Source: Deltaproteobacteria bacterium (GTDB lineage Bacteria; Desulfobacterota_C; Deferrisomatia; Deferrisomatales; JACRMM01). From it: 16,263 nucleotides of DNA. The DNA is taken from contig JACRCS010000670.1 in assembly GCA_016218905.1 (NCBI GenBank), positions 1-16,263 on the forward strand, read 5' to 3'. Under the pieces are notes generated by a model, which ran no database searches, was not told where the DNA came from, and was given only the letters and a program-made list of their open reading frames with translations. Position numbers and translations under genes: made by a program. Positions 1-6,666 of this stretch are shown here, one piece after another. The first letter of the stretch is position 1, and each line of letters begins with the position of its first letter.

Positions 1-92
1 ACCCCCGGGTAATGCATCAAGGTCGACATCTCGCCCACCAGATGCGCCTCGGGATCGATCTTGAAGTAGTCGTCCTTCATGAACTCAGCCAC
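1..92 (-). CDS. Unidentified protein, N-terminal 30 residues only
   Basis: This is the 5' end of a gene that runs off the left edge. Reading leftward, a GGAGG box (99-103) sits 6 nt before a GTG at 92-90, which opens a frame with no stop to the edge. An in-frame ATG four codons later (80-78) is an alternative start with a poorer ribosome site. The visible protein begins MAEFMKDDYFKIDPEAHL and continues with VGEMSTLMHYPG. I do not recognise the family from this fragment, and it has no signal peptide. It follows the Fe-S flavin reductase by about 60 bp on the same strand, so it is probably the next gene of that operon. The reading frame is well supported; no function can be given. Confidence 0.6.
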   Translation of the reverse strand, partial: MAEFMKDDYFKIDPEAHLVGEMSTLMHYPG

Positions 93-113
93 GGCAAACC
101 TCCTCTCTCTTGA

Positions 114-143
114 GGCCGGAGGCCCTTTTCGAGCACTCCGGCC
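114..143 (-). terminator. Intercistronic hairpin after the flavin reductase
   Basis: Perfect 8-bp inverted repeat GGCCGGAG (114-121) and CTCCGGCC (136-143) with a 14-nt loop. It lies between the reductase stop codon (155-153) and the next ribosome site (99-103). There is no T-tract on either side, so it is not a classical intrinsic terminator. It may be an attenuating or mRNA-stabilising stem between operon genes. Confidence 0.35.
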
Positions 144-152
144 TGCAAACGC

Positions 153-1505
153 TCACCCCACGGGCCCCCGGGGCTTGCGGTACGGGAGCTCCGGAGCCGG
201 GACCTCGGGCTTCCACCAGGGCCGCTCCAGCGAGGGCATCGGCGCCGCGGGCATGATGGACTCGTGCTTCTGCCAGGGGCCGATCTTGTACTCGTCGTTC
301 GCGTACTCGCGGCCGAGCCAGGGGTTCTTGGGGCAGGCGGGCACCGTGCCCGAGAGGCAGCGGGCGAGGCAGATGTTGCAGCGCGCGCATCGCTGGATCT
401 CCGAGGCCTTCCCGGCCGCGAGCTTGTTCGCGTACTCCGGGTCGATGAAGAGCTGCCGGCCCAGGGCCGAGATGTCGAACTTCCCGGCGCCGACGTCCTG
501 GTCGGCCTTCACCGGGTCGTGCTGGGAGGCGACGATCACGGGGATCTTCAGGGCCCTTTTGAACTCCGCGCTGCAGTCCGGAATGTGCGCGGCGTCGTCG
601 GCGCTCCCCACGAGGAAGCGCGCCTCCTCGTAGCCGCCTCCGTCCGAGAGGCTGATGTAGTCTGCGCCGCGGGCTTCGAGGTCGAGGGCGAGGTCCAGCA
701 TCTCCTCGCGCGTAAGGCCGCCCTCGAAGTGCTCCTCGGCGCTGATGCGCACCCCCACGGTCACCCCGGGGCACGCGTAGCGGATCTGCTCCATGACCTC
801 GGTAAGAAAGCGCTTCCGATTCCGCCACTCGCCCCCGTACATGTCCGTCCGCTTGTTGCTGACCGGGGAGAGGAACTGGTGCTCCAGGTAGCCGTGGGGC
901 GCGTGGATTTCGATCACGTCGAAGCCCGCGATCACCGCCAGCTGGCAGCTCGCCGCGAACTCCTTCTGCTCGGAGTGGATCTCGGCGATCGACATCTCCC
1001 GGGTCATTTGGCCGAACAGGAACTGCCGGGCGCGCTCGCTCTTCCGGAGGCCCTGCTGGAGGCCGTTCGGCTGCCGATCGATCGCCATCTCGTAGGGAAG
1101 TCCCCCGGTGGCTGCGGGGGCGAGGGCCTCGTGGTCGTAGGAGTGGCCCTGGCGGCCGAAGCCGATGCTCATCTGGGCCGCGATCTTCCCGCCGAAGTAG
1201 TGGACGCGGTCCGTCAGGAGCGCGAGCCCCTGCACGTGGCCCGGGTTGAAGCAGTGCAGGTTGCGCCCCCACACGAAGTCCGAAGCCATGCGGGTTCCCA
1301 TGATCGCGCCCGTAGTCAGGAGCCCCGTTCCCCCCTTCGCGCGAGCGGCGAAGTAGGAGATGAGCTGCTCCGTCGCCCGGCCTCCGCCGTCCGAGAGCGT
1401 TTCGTTCATCGGAGCGAGCGCGATCCGGTTCTTCAGCTCAACCGACCCGATCTTGATCGGGCTCAGGATGTTGGAAAAGGTGGACTGGGCTGGCTGCTCG
1501 GACAT
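153..1505 (-). CDS. NADH:flavin oxidoreductase, Old Yellow Enzyme type, with Fe-S motif
   Basis: Predicted FMN-dependent reductase of activated C=C bonds (enones or enoyl-CoA), cytosolic, from the 2,4-dienoyl-CoA reductase / 2-enoate reductase / BaiCD branch. The 450-residue TIM barrel shows the N-terminal SPIKIGSVELKNRIALAPM (15-33), the active-site stretch HAPHGYLEHQFLSP (201-214) and NKRTDMYGG (217-225). A cysteine cluster follows at C373, C376, C379, C383 and C391, the last followed by P-K-NP; this is the usual 4Fe-4S region. Family members of this branch are commonly about 650 residues with a C-terminal FAD/NAD(P) domain. Here the protein ends about 60 residues after the cysteines in a Pro/Trp-rich tail, so electrons must come from a separate partner. 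The start is ATG 1505, with GAGGAG 9 nt upstream; the frame is open 42 codons further, but that stretch overlaps a decayed gene and is not family-like. It is last but one in the block 1 operon. Substrate unknown. Confidence 0.9.
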   Translation of the reverse strand: MSEQPAQSTFSNILSPIKIGSVELKNRIALAPMNETLSDGGGRATEQLISYFAARAKGGTGLLTTGAIMGTRMASDFVWGRNLHCFNPGHVQGLALLTDRVHYFGGKIAAQMSIGFGRQGHSYDHEALAPAATGGLPYEMAIDRQPNGLQQGLRKSERARQFLFGQMTREMSIAEIHSEQKEFAASCQLAVIAGFDVIEIHAPHGYLEHQFLSPVSNKRTDMYGGEWRNRKRFLTEVMEQIRYACPGVTVGVRISAEEHFEGGLTREEMLDLALDLEARGADYISLSDGGGYEEARFLVGSADDAAHIPDCSAEFKRALKIPVIVASQHDPVKADQDVGAGKFDISALGRQLFIDPEYANKLAAGKASEIQRCARCNICLARCLSGTVPACPKNPWLGREYANDEYKIGPWQKHESIMPAAPMPSLERPWWKPEVPAPELPYRKPRGPVG

Positions 1506-1570
1506 GGTTCTCGTCTCCTCTCGTCTCGTGTTGCCTCTCCGGCTTAGCCGAAGAATCCGTTGCTCTCGTA

Positions 1571-1705
1571 TTACTGAGCGGCTTTGGAAAGCCCGCCGCG
1601 CTCCGGAAGGGCGGAGCTGCGCGCGCGGCACCCGCGCCGGCGGGCCCGGGACCCGACGATCACGACCTCGTAGGCGGGCTCCAGGCCCGTGCAGATGGAC
1701 CCCAT
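1571..1705 (-). pseudogene. Decayed remnant of an FAD-binding oxidoreductase N-terminus
   Basis: The ATG (1705-1703) overlaps the RND stop as ATGA, the pattern of a translationally coupled next gene. The 44-codon frame begins MGSICTGLEPAYEVVIVGSR, which looks like the first beta strand of a Rossmann FAD fold (xYxVVIVGSGxAG). It then turns into an Arg-rich string and stops at 1571. Removing one base from the CCCGGG run near 1648-1650 restores VVIVGSGPAGAGAARA, a proper GxGxxG motif; a second shift back gives ALPERGGLS, resembling the usual ALAERGLSV. The most likely reading is the 5' stub of an FAD-dependent oxidoreductase that lost its remainder by frameshift and deletion. Sequencing or assembly error could explain one shift, but not the missing body of the gene. 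Confidence 0.6.
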
Positions 1706-4164
1706 CAGCCGACCTCCTCCGGCTGGGGCGTGGACGGGGGCAGGGCCACGTCCCTTTTCCGGGCAGGGGCCGCCGCGGTCGCGTGATCGGCCTGCGGCAG
1801 GAGGAAGCAGGCTAGGGACGGCAGCAGGATCAGCGCGCCGAGCATGTTCCAGACGAACATGAAGACGAGCAGAATCCCCACGTCGGCCTGGAACTTGATG
1901 GGCGAGAAAGCCCAGGTGGCGACGCCGAAAGCGAGCGTGAGCCCTGTGAGCACGACGACCCGCCCGGTGAAGCAGAGCGTGTTGTAGTAGGCCTGGGAGA
2001 GCGTCCGGCCCGCGCGCAGGTGCCCGAGCACCACGCTCAGGATGTAGAGGGCGTAGTCGACGCCGATCCCCACGCCCAGGGCGATGACGGGGAGCGTCGC
2101 CACCTTCACCCCCATTCCCAGCCAGACCATCAGGGCCTCGCAGAGGATCGAAGTGAGCATGAGGGGCACCACCGCCACGACCACCGCCCGCCAGGAGCGG
2201 AAGGTCACGAAGCAGAGCAGGATCACGGCCCCGTAGACCCAGAGGAGCATCTCGTGGCTCGCCTGCTTGACGACGATGTTCGTCGCCGCGTCGATGCCCG
2301 CCGTGCCCGCTCCCAGGAGGAACTTCGCGTGGGCTGTGTTGTTGGCCGCGGCGAAAGCCTCCACGGTCTCCACCACCCGGGTCAGGGTGTCGGCCTTGTG
2401 GTCCTTGAGGTACGCGGAGAGCGTCAGCAGGTTGCAGGTGTCGTTGTAGAGGCCCCGCGGGCCGTTCGCCGTGATCGTGTTCAGCATGTCCTGGTGTCGC
2501 GGCAGGTCGTACCACTTCATGCTGCCTTCGCTGTAGGCGCCGAAGACGCGGCGGTTGAGGAGCGCGAGCGAGTTCGTCGACTCGACCCCGTCCAATTGCC
2601 GCAGCGTCCACTCCAGGGCGTCGAGCCGCATGAGGGTATCGTACTTCGTGCAGGCGCCGTCCGGGGTCTCCACCAAGACCGCGAGCACGTCGCTCGAGGC
2701 GCCGTAGTTCGCGTTCAGGTACGCGTTGTCCCGGTTGTAACGGGAATTGGCCCGAAGCTCCGGAGCGCCGGGGTCCAGGTCGCCGATCTTCAAGTTTTGC
2801 CTGACGACCCACCCGCCGGTGGCCATGGCGGCGCAGACGACAATCGCGACGCTCGCCCACTTCTTCCGTGTGAAGAGGTCGAGGAAGCGCCAGAACCAGT
2901 TCTTCTCCGCCCCGGACCGCTCCGCCCGCTCCTGGCTCAAGCTTCGCAGCGCCGCCTTCGGGTTCACTCCCGCGTAGGAGAGGCAGATGGGGAGCAGGAT
3001 CAGGTTCGTGAAGATGAGAATAGCGACGCCGATCGAGGAGGTGACCGCCAGGTCCCGGATCACCTGGATGGGGATCGCGAAGAGGACGAGGAACCCGACC
3101 GCATCGGCGAGGAGCGCCGTCAGGCCCGGCAGGAAGAGGCGCCGGAAGGTGTACCGCGCCGCCACCACCTTGTGGGTGCCCCGCCCGATGTCCTGCATGA
3201 TGCCGTTCATCTTCTGGGAGCCGTGGCTCATCCCGATGGAGAAGATGAGGAAGGGCACGAGGATCGAGTAGGGGTCGAGCTCGTAGCCGAGGAAGGGCAG
3301 GAGCCCCAGCTGCCAGACGACCGCGATGAGGGAACACGCGACCATGAGGCCGGTGCTCCGCCAACACCGGATGTAGTACTGCCGAAGCCCGGCATCGATC
3401 AGGATCGCCGCGACGAAGAAGAGCAGGAACCAGCGAAGGGCGCCGATCAGGTCGCCGAGCACCTTGGCGAAGCCCGTGATGTGGATCTTCACGGTCGGGC
3501 TCTGGTACTTCTCCCGGAACTCCTCGAGCTGCTGCGAGAGCTTGCCGTAGTCGAGCGGCTGGCCGGTGGCCGGGTCCTTGGGCAGGAGCGGCACGTAGAC
3601 GATGCTCGACTTCCCGTTCATCGCCACGAGCGTCCCGATTTCGCCGGAGCGCTCCACGTTTCGCCGCACCTGCGCCACGTTCTCCGGCGTGCCCGTGTAG
3701 TCGTTGGGGATCACCGGGCCGGATTCGAAGCCCTCCTCCGTGACGCCCCGCCACTGGGTAGCCGGCGTCCAGAGGGACTTCATGTAGGCCCGATCGACGC
3801 CGGGCATGAGGAAGACCTCGTCGCTGATCTTCTGGAGCGTCGCCAGGTACTCGGCGTCGTAGATCGAGTCCTTCGTCGTCTCCACCGCGATCCGGACGGC
3901 GTTTCCGAGCCCCCCCAGGTCGCTCTTGTGCTTGAGGTAGTTCGCGATGTAGGGGTGGCGCGTCGGAATCGTCTTCTCGAAGCTCGCGTTGAGCTTGAGC
4001 CTCGTCATGCCGTAGCCGAGGGCCAGGGTGATCGCGAGGCAGATCACCATGAAGAGGCCGCGGTGGTTGAAGAGCGCCCGTTCCGCCAGAGTTCCGGAGC
4101 TCTTGTCGAACTCCTCCAGGGTCCGAACGACGGGCTGGTTCTCGAGGGAACTGCCGGCCTTCAT
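1705..4164 (-). CDS. RND-superfamily (MMPL/HpnN-like) inner-membrane transporter
   Basis: An 819-residue exporter-type RND protein with the duplicated layout of the family: a transmembrane helix near 36-53, a large periplasmic loop (about 55-235), a helix bundle (about 240-400), a cytosolic linker, a helix near 436-453, a second loop (about 455-635) and a second bundle (about 638-790). The second half carries GVGIGVDYALY (697-707), the usual proton-relay Asp-Tyr. The corresponding first-half helix reads IGMSHGSQ (310-317) with Ser-His instead. Relatives move lipids and other hydrophobic compounds (for example hopanoid HpnN, mycobacterial MmpL). Its start overlaps the propeller gene as ATGA (4164-4161), indicating coupling. 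With the barrel and periplasmic genes upstream it should be the energised inner-membrane part of the envelope system. The Cys-containing periplasmic loops (C505, C577) could form a disulphide. Substrate is not evident. Confidence 0.92.
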   Translation of the reverse strand: MKAGSSLENQPVVRTLEEFDKSSGTLAERALFNHRGLFMVICLAITLALGYGMTRLKLNASFEKTIPTRHPYIANYLKHKSDLGGLGNAVRIAVETTKDSIYDAEYLATLQKISDEVFLMPGVDRAYMKSLWTPATQWRGVTEEGFESGPVIPNDYTGTPENVAQVRRNVERSGEIGTLVAMNGKSSIVYVPLLPKDPATGQPLDYGKLSQQLEEFREKYQSPTVKIHITGFAKVLGDLIGALRWFLLFFVAAILIDAGLRQYYIRCWRSTGLMVACSLIAVVWQLGLLPFLGYELDPYSILVPFLIFSIGMSHGSQKMNGIMQDIGRGTHKVVAARYTFRRLFLPGLTALLADAVGFLVLFAIPIQVIRDLAVTSSIGVAILIFTNLILLPICLSYAGVNPKAALRSLSQERAERSGAEKNWFWRFLDLFTRKKWASVAIVVCAAMATGGWVVRQNLKIGDLDPGAPELRANSRYNRDNAYLNANYGASSDVLAVLVETPDGACTKYDTLMRLDALEWTLRQLDGVESTNSLALLNRRVFGAYSEGSMKWYDLPRHQDMLNTITANGPRGLYNDTCNLLTLSAYLKDHKADTLTRVVETVEAFAAANNTAHAKFLLGAGTAGIDAATNIVVKQASHEMLLWVYGAVILLCFVTFRSWRAVVVAVVPLMLTSILCEALMVWLGMGVKVATLPVIALGVGIGVDYALYILSVVLGHLRAGRTLSQAYYNTLCFTGRVVVLTGLTLAFGVATWAFSPIKFQADVGILLVFMFVWNMLGALILLPSLACFLLPQADHATAAAPARKRDVALPPSTPQPEEVG

Positions 4165-5264
4165 CGGGCTCCTCCCTTCTGGGCGCCGCCGTCCGTGCGC
4201 AGGGAGACGGGGATGACTCCGGCGACGCCGGCCGTGAGCAGGTTTCCGGCGCCAAGCTCTGCCAGTCCGGCAACGGGCGGCAGCTGGGGGACGGGCAGGA
4301 TCTGAAGCGTGCGGCCGTCGTCGCGGCTCTCCAGGAGGTGCCCGGCCTGATCGGAGAAGAGCAGCCTGCCGTCGCTCAGCGCCACGCTCGCGCCCAACGA
4401 GATGGGCGAGGGCACGGCGACCTTGGCAAAGGTCTTGCCCCGGTCGTCAGACCGGTACGCGTTCCCGCGCAAGCCCGCCAGAACGACCGCGCCGGACCGG
4501 GTGACGGCGAGGGTGAAGTAGGTTCCTGCGTACGGCGTCTGGAGGCGCTGAAAATGCCCTCCGCCGTCGAGGGAGCGGAGGAAGAGCCCCTGCTCTCCCG
4601 CGAGGTAGACCGTCTGCCCGACGCTCCGGATCGCGTAGAGGTGAAGTCCCTTGGGGTTGTCCAGGCGGTCCATCCAGGGGCGCCAGGTCCTTCCCGCGTC
4701 CTCCGTCCCGAAGATGAGGCCATAGGCGCCCACGACGACGCCCGTCCGGTCGCTGGTGAACTGAATCCCGAGGAAGGGCTTGTCCGCGCCGTCGGCGACG
4801 AGGCGTTCGGCGTCCACGAGCCTCGCTTTCGCCCCCTCGTCGTTCGGAGCGCGGGCCGCCGCGGCCTGCGCCGCTTCGAGGGCCATGCGGGCCGCCTGCT
4901 TCCCGTCGAGCTGCCGCGTCCACGTCTCCCCGCCGTCTCCGGTGTGGAGGATGACGCCGCCGTGGCCCACGGCCCACCCGGCCTTGGCGCTGGGGAACTC
5001 CACGGCCGTCAGAGAGACGCTCGTGGGCACCCTGCCCTGGCGCCAGGTCTTCCCTCCGTCGTCCGAGAGGGCCACCATCCCGCGCTCCCCTGCGGCCACG
5101 ATTCGGTTGCCGGCCCGCGCCACGTCCAGGAAGACGGCGCTCGCGGGGTTGCGAAGGATCCCGGCCGGCCGCTCGAGGGGGTCGATCACGCCCGAACCGG
5201 TTGCGCTGGTGCCAAGGAGGCACGCGGCTGCCGCTAGGATCGATAAGGTGAGAGCCCTTGCCAT
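4161..5264 (-). CDS. Periplasmic YCF48/BNR beta-propeller protein
   Basis: A secreted 367-residue propeller, probably an assembly or scaffold partner of the RND pump. The start at ATG 5264 has GAGGAG 6 nt upstream and gives a signal peptide (MARALTLSILAAAACLLGTS); the frame is open 20 codons further, without signal-peptide character. Six Asp-box/YCF48-like repeats are visible: SDDGGKTW (67-74), TGDGGETW (108-115), TEDAGRTW (187-194), SLDGGGHF (231-238), SDDRGKTF (272-279) and SRDDGRTL (313-320). Between blades two and three sits an Ala-rich charged insertion (about 120-163) predicted to be helical. The family includes HCF136/Ycf48, a photosystem II assembly factor, but nothing here suggests photosynthesis. 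The 4-nt ATGA overlap with the RND gene argues that the two proteins work together. Confidence 0.85.
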   Translation of the reverse strand: MARALTLSILAAAACLLGTSATGSGVIDPLERPAGILRNPASAVFLDVARAGNRIVAAGERGMVALSDDGGKTWRQGRVPTSVSLTAVEFPSAKAGWAVGHGGVILHTGDGGETWTRQLDGKQAARMALEAAQAAAARAPNDEGAKARLVDAERLVADGADKPFLGIQFTSDRTGVVVGAYGLIFGTEDAGRTWRPWMDRLDNPKGLHLYAIRSVGQTVYLAGEQGLFLRSLDGGGHFQRLQTPYAGTYFTLAVTRSGAVVLAGLRGNAYRSDDRGKTFAKVAVPSPISLGASVALSDGRLLFSDQAGHLLESRDDGRTLQILPVPQLPPVAGLAELGAGNLLTAGVAGVIPVSLRTDGGAQKGGAR

Positions 5265-5295
5265 GTGGATCTCCTCGAGCGGGCTGTGGGCAGGG

Positions 5296-6654
5296 CTAGC
5301 GGACTCCCTGGCCCGCGAGCGCATCCGGCGTGAACACGCGGTCGGGGTAGCGCGGCACGGTCCTGTACTGCTCGCTCTGGCCGTTGAAGAGGACGTTCAC
5401 GTATCCCGTTCCGGACAAGAGCTCGTGAAAGCCCCAAGTGAGGTTGGTCGTCACCGGCACGTCCGGAGCGGCGACGGGAAGGCTGAAGAGGGTGCGCCAC
5501 AGCTGCCCCTTCGCGTCCCAACGGTCGGCCAGAGTCGCGTTCCACGTGTCCTCGTCGAGGTAGTAGACGTTCTTCGGGGAGGTGTGGCGAGTGCCCTTCT
5601 TGATCGCGGCTTCAACCACCCAGACGCGGTGAAGTTCCCAGCGGACGTGGTCGGGATTCAGGTGATGCGCTCCCAGGACCTCGTCGGTCGTGGGTGCGAG
5701 CGTCCGGTTGGAGTTGTAGGGGATGTACATTTCCTTCTTCCCGACGAGCTTCCAGTCGAAGCGCTCCAGAGTGTCGGCTCCGGTGAAGACGTCGACCTCG
5801 TCGAAGCTCGAAACGCCCGCCGAGAACGGCGTGGGGGTGTCGCAACAGGAGTTGGGGAGCTTCCGGACCCGCCGCTGTCCGGTCAGGTACACCCAGGTCA
5901 CCACTTTGTCCGGGTCGATGTTCTCACGCCCGACGATCGCCTCGCCGGCCCGGATCGGAGGACCGGAGGTGGCGGCGACGACCAGCCAGTAGTCCCCGTT
6001 GAACTTCTCCGGCGAGCCGTCGGGGAAGTAGTAGGGCATCTGGTGGTCGTTTTCGCCGGAATTGGTCAGCACGCGCTTGCCGTCAGCGGTGAGCAGGTAG
6101 CCCGAGAAGGCCTGGTGCCAGGAGGCCGGCCGCCAGCGCAGCAGGTGGTTCCACATGGCCTCGAGCCCGCTCTGGGGGATCGGGAACGGGATCCCGCCGT
6201 ACGCCCCGACCGGGATCTGACCGTTCACCTTCGCCCGGGTGGCGTTCTTGAAGGTGTTGTCGTAGACCCACTGGGGCGCGGCCGCCGTGCGGTGGGTCGG
6301 GTACACGTCGATCCGGTACGTCGAGGCGTACTTCTTCAACATGGCCTTCGTGCCGTCGGTCAGTTTGTCGGCGTACTGGTCCATGTTCTTCGCCGTAATC
6401 GAGAAGAGCGGCTTCTCGCCGGCGAAGGGGTCAGGGCGCTTGCCGCCGTTCTTGAACCCGGGAGTCGGCGTGGTCAGCCCGCCGGTCCAGGCCGGGATGG
6501 TCCCCTCCTTGTTGCCGGCCTTTTCCGCCCCCAGGGGCGTCAAGGTCGATTTCAGCTTCTCCGCTTCCTGGGCCGAGACCGCCGCCCGAGCGGTGCTCCC
6601 CGCCAACACCGCGCCGAGGGCGAGGGCGAATGCTGCTTGCGTGTGCCTCTTCAT
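5296..6654 (-). CDS. DUF1329 periplasmic protein (LolA-like family)
   Basis: A secreted 452-residue protein of the DUF1329 family, which is often annotated as outer-membrane lipoprotein-sorting protein because of a LolA-type fold. The start is ATG 6654: GGAGG (6661-6665) lies 6 nt before it, whereas the ATG two codons earlier (6660) would directly abut the box. The signal peptide MKRHTQAAFALALGAVLAGS ends at TARA (21-24), with likely cleavage before AVSAQEAEKL. Family hallmarks are GNKEGTIPAWTGGL near the N-terminus, GGIPFPIP in the middle, and the C-terminal LVGKKEMYIPYNSNR and VWVVEA stretches. A CC pair (PNSCCDTPTP) lies mid-protein. It sits 12 nt after the DUF1302 gene, its usual partner. 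A lipid-binding shuttle between the RND pump and the barrel is an inference from fold and context. Confidence 0.9.
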   Translation of the reverse strand: MKRHTQAAFALALGAVLAGSTARAAVSAQEAEKLKSTLTPLGAEKAGNKEGTIPAWTGGLTTPTPGFKNGGKRPDPFAGEKPLFSITAKNMDQYADKLTDGTKAMLKKYASTYRIDVYPTHRTAAAPQWVYDNTFKNATRAKVNGQIPVGAYGGIPFPIPQSGLEAMWNHLLRWRPASWHQAFSGYLLTADGKRVLTNSGENDHQMPYYFPDGSPEKFNGDYWLVVAATSGPPIRAGEAIVGRENIDPDKVVTWVYLTGQRRVRKLPNSCCDTPTPFSAGVSSFDEVDVFTGADTLERFDWKLVGKKEMYIPYNSNRTLAPTTDEVLGAHHLNPDHVRWELHRVWVVEAAIKKGTRHTSPKNVYYLDEDTWNATLADRWDAKGQLWRTLFSLPVAAPDVPVTTNLTWGFHELLSGTGYVNVLFNGQSEQYRTVPRYPDRVFTPDALAGQGVR

Positions 6655-6660
6655 CTCCAT

Positions 6661-6665
6661 CCTCC
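6661..6665 (-). promoter_or_regulatory. Ribosome binding site that fixes the DUF1329 start
   Basis: GGAGG on the minus strand. It leaves 6 nt to ATG 6654 but 0 nt to ATG 6660, so the shorter protein (MKRHTQ...) is the supported one. Confidence 0.7.
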
Positions 6666-6666
6666 G

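Noticed and set aside
264..1547. 427-codon plus-strand open frame
   Set aside because: Antisense to the flavin reductase, whose FMN and Fe-S motifs are unmistakable.
1506..1631. Longer N-terminus for the flavin reductase (ATG 1631)
   Set aside because: The 42 extra residues are Arg-rich, unlike the family, and overlap the decayed FAD stub; ATG 1505 has a good ribosome site.
1571..4273. 900-codon minus-strand open frame overlapping the RND gene
   Set aside because: It is the shifted-frame shadow of the RND gene: Arg/Pro/Gly-rich low-complexity translation, no domains. Only its last 44 codons are kept, as the decayed FAD stub.
2020..4305. 761-codon plus-strand open frame
   Set aside because: Antisense to the RND gene; Asp/Glu/His/Arg-rich translation with no motifs or plausible ribosome site.
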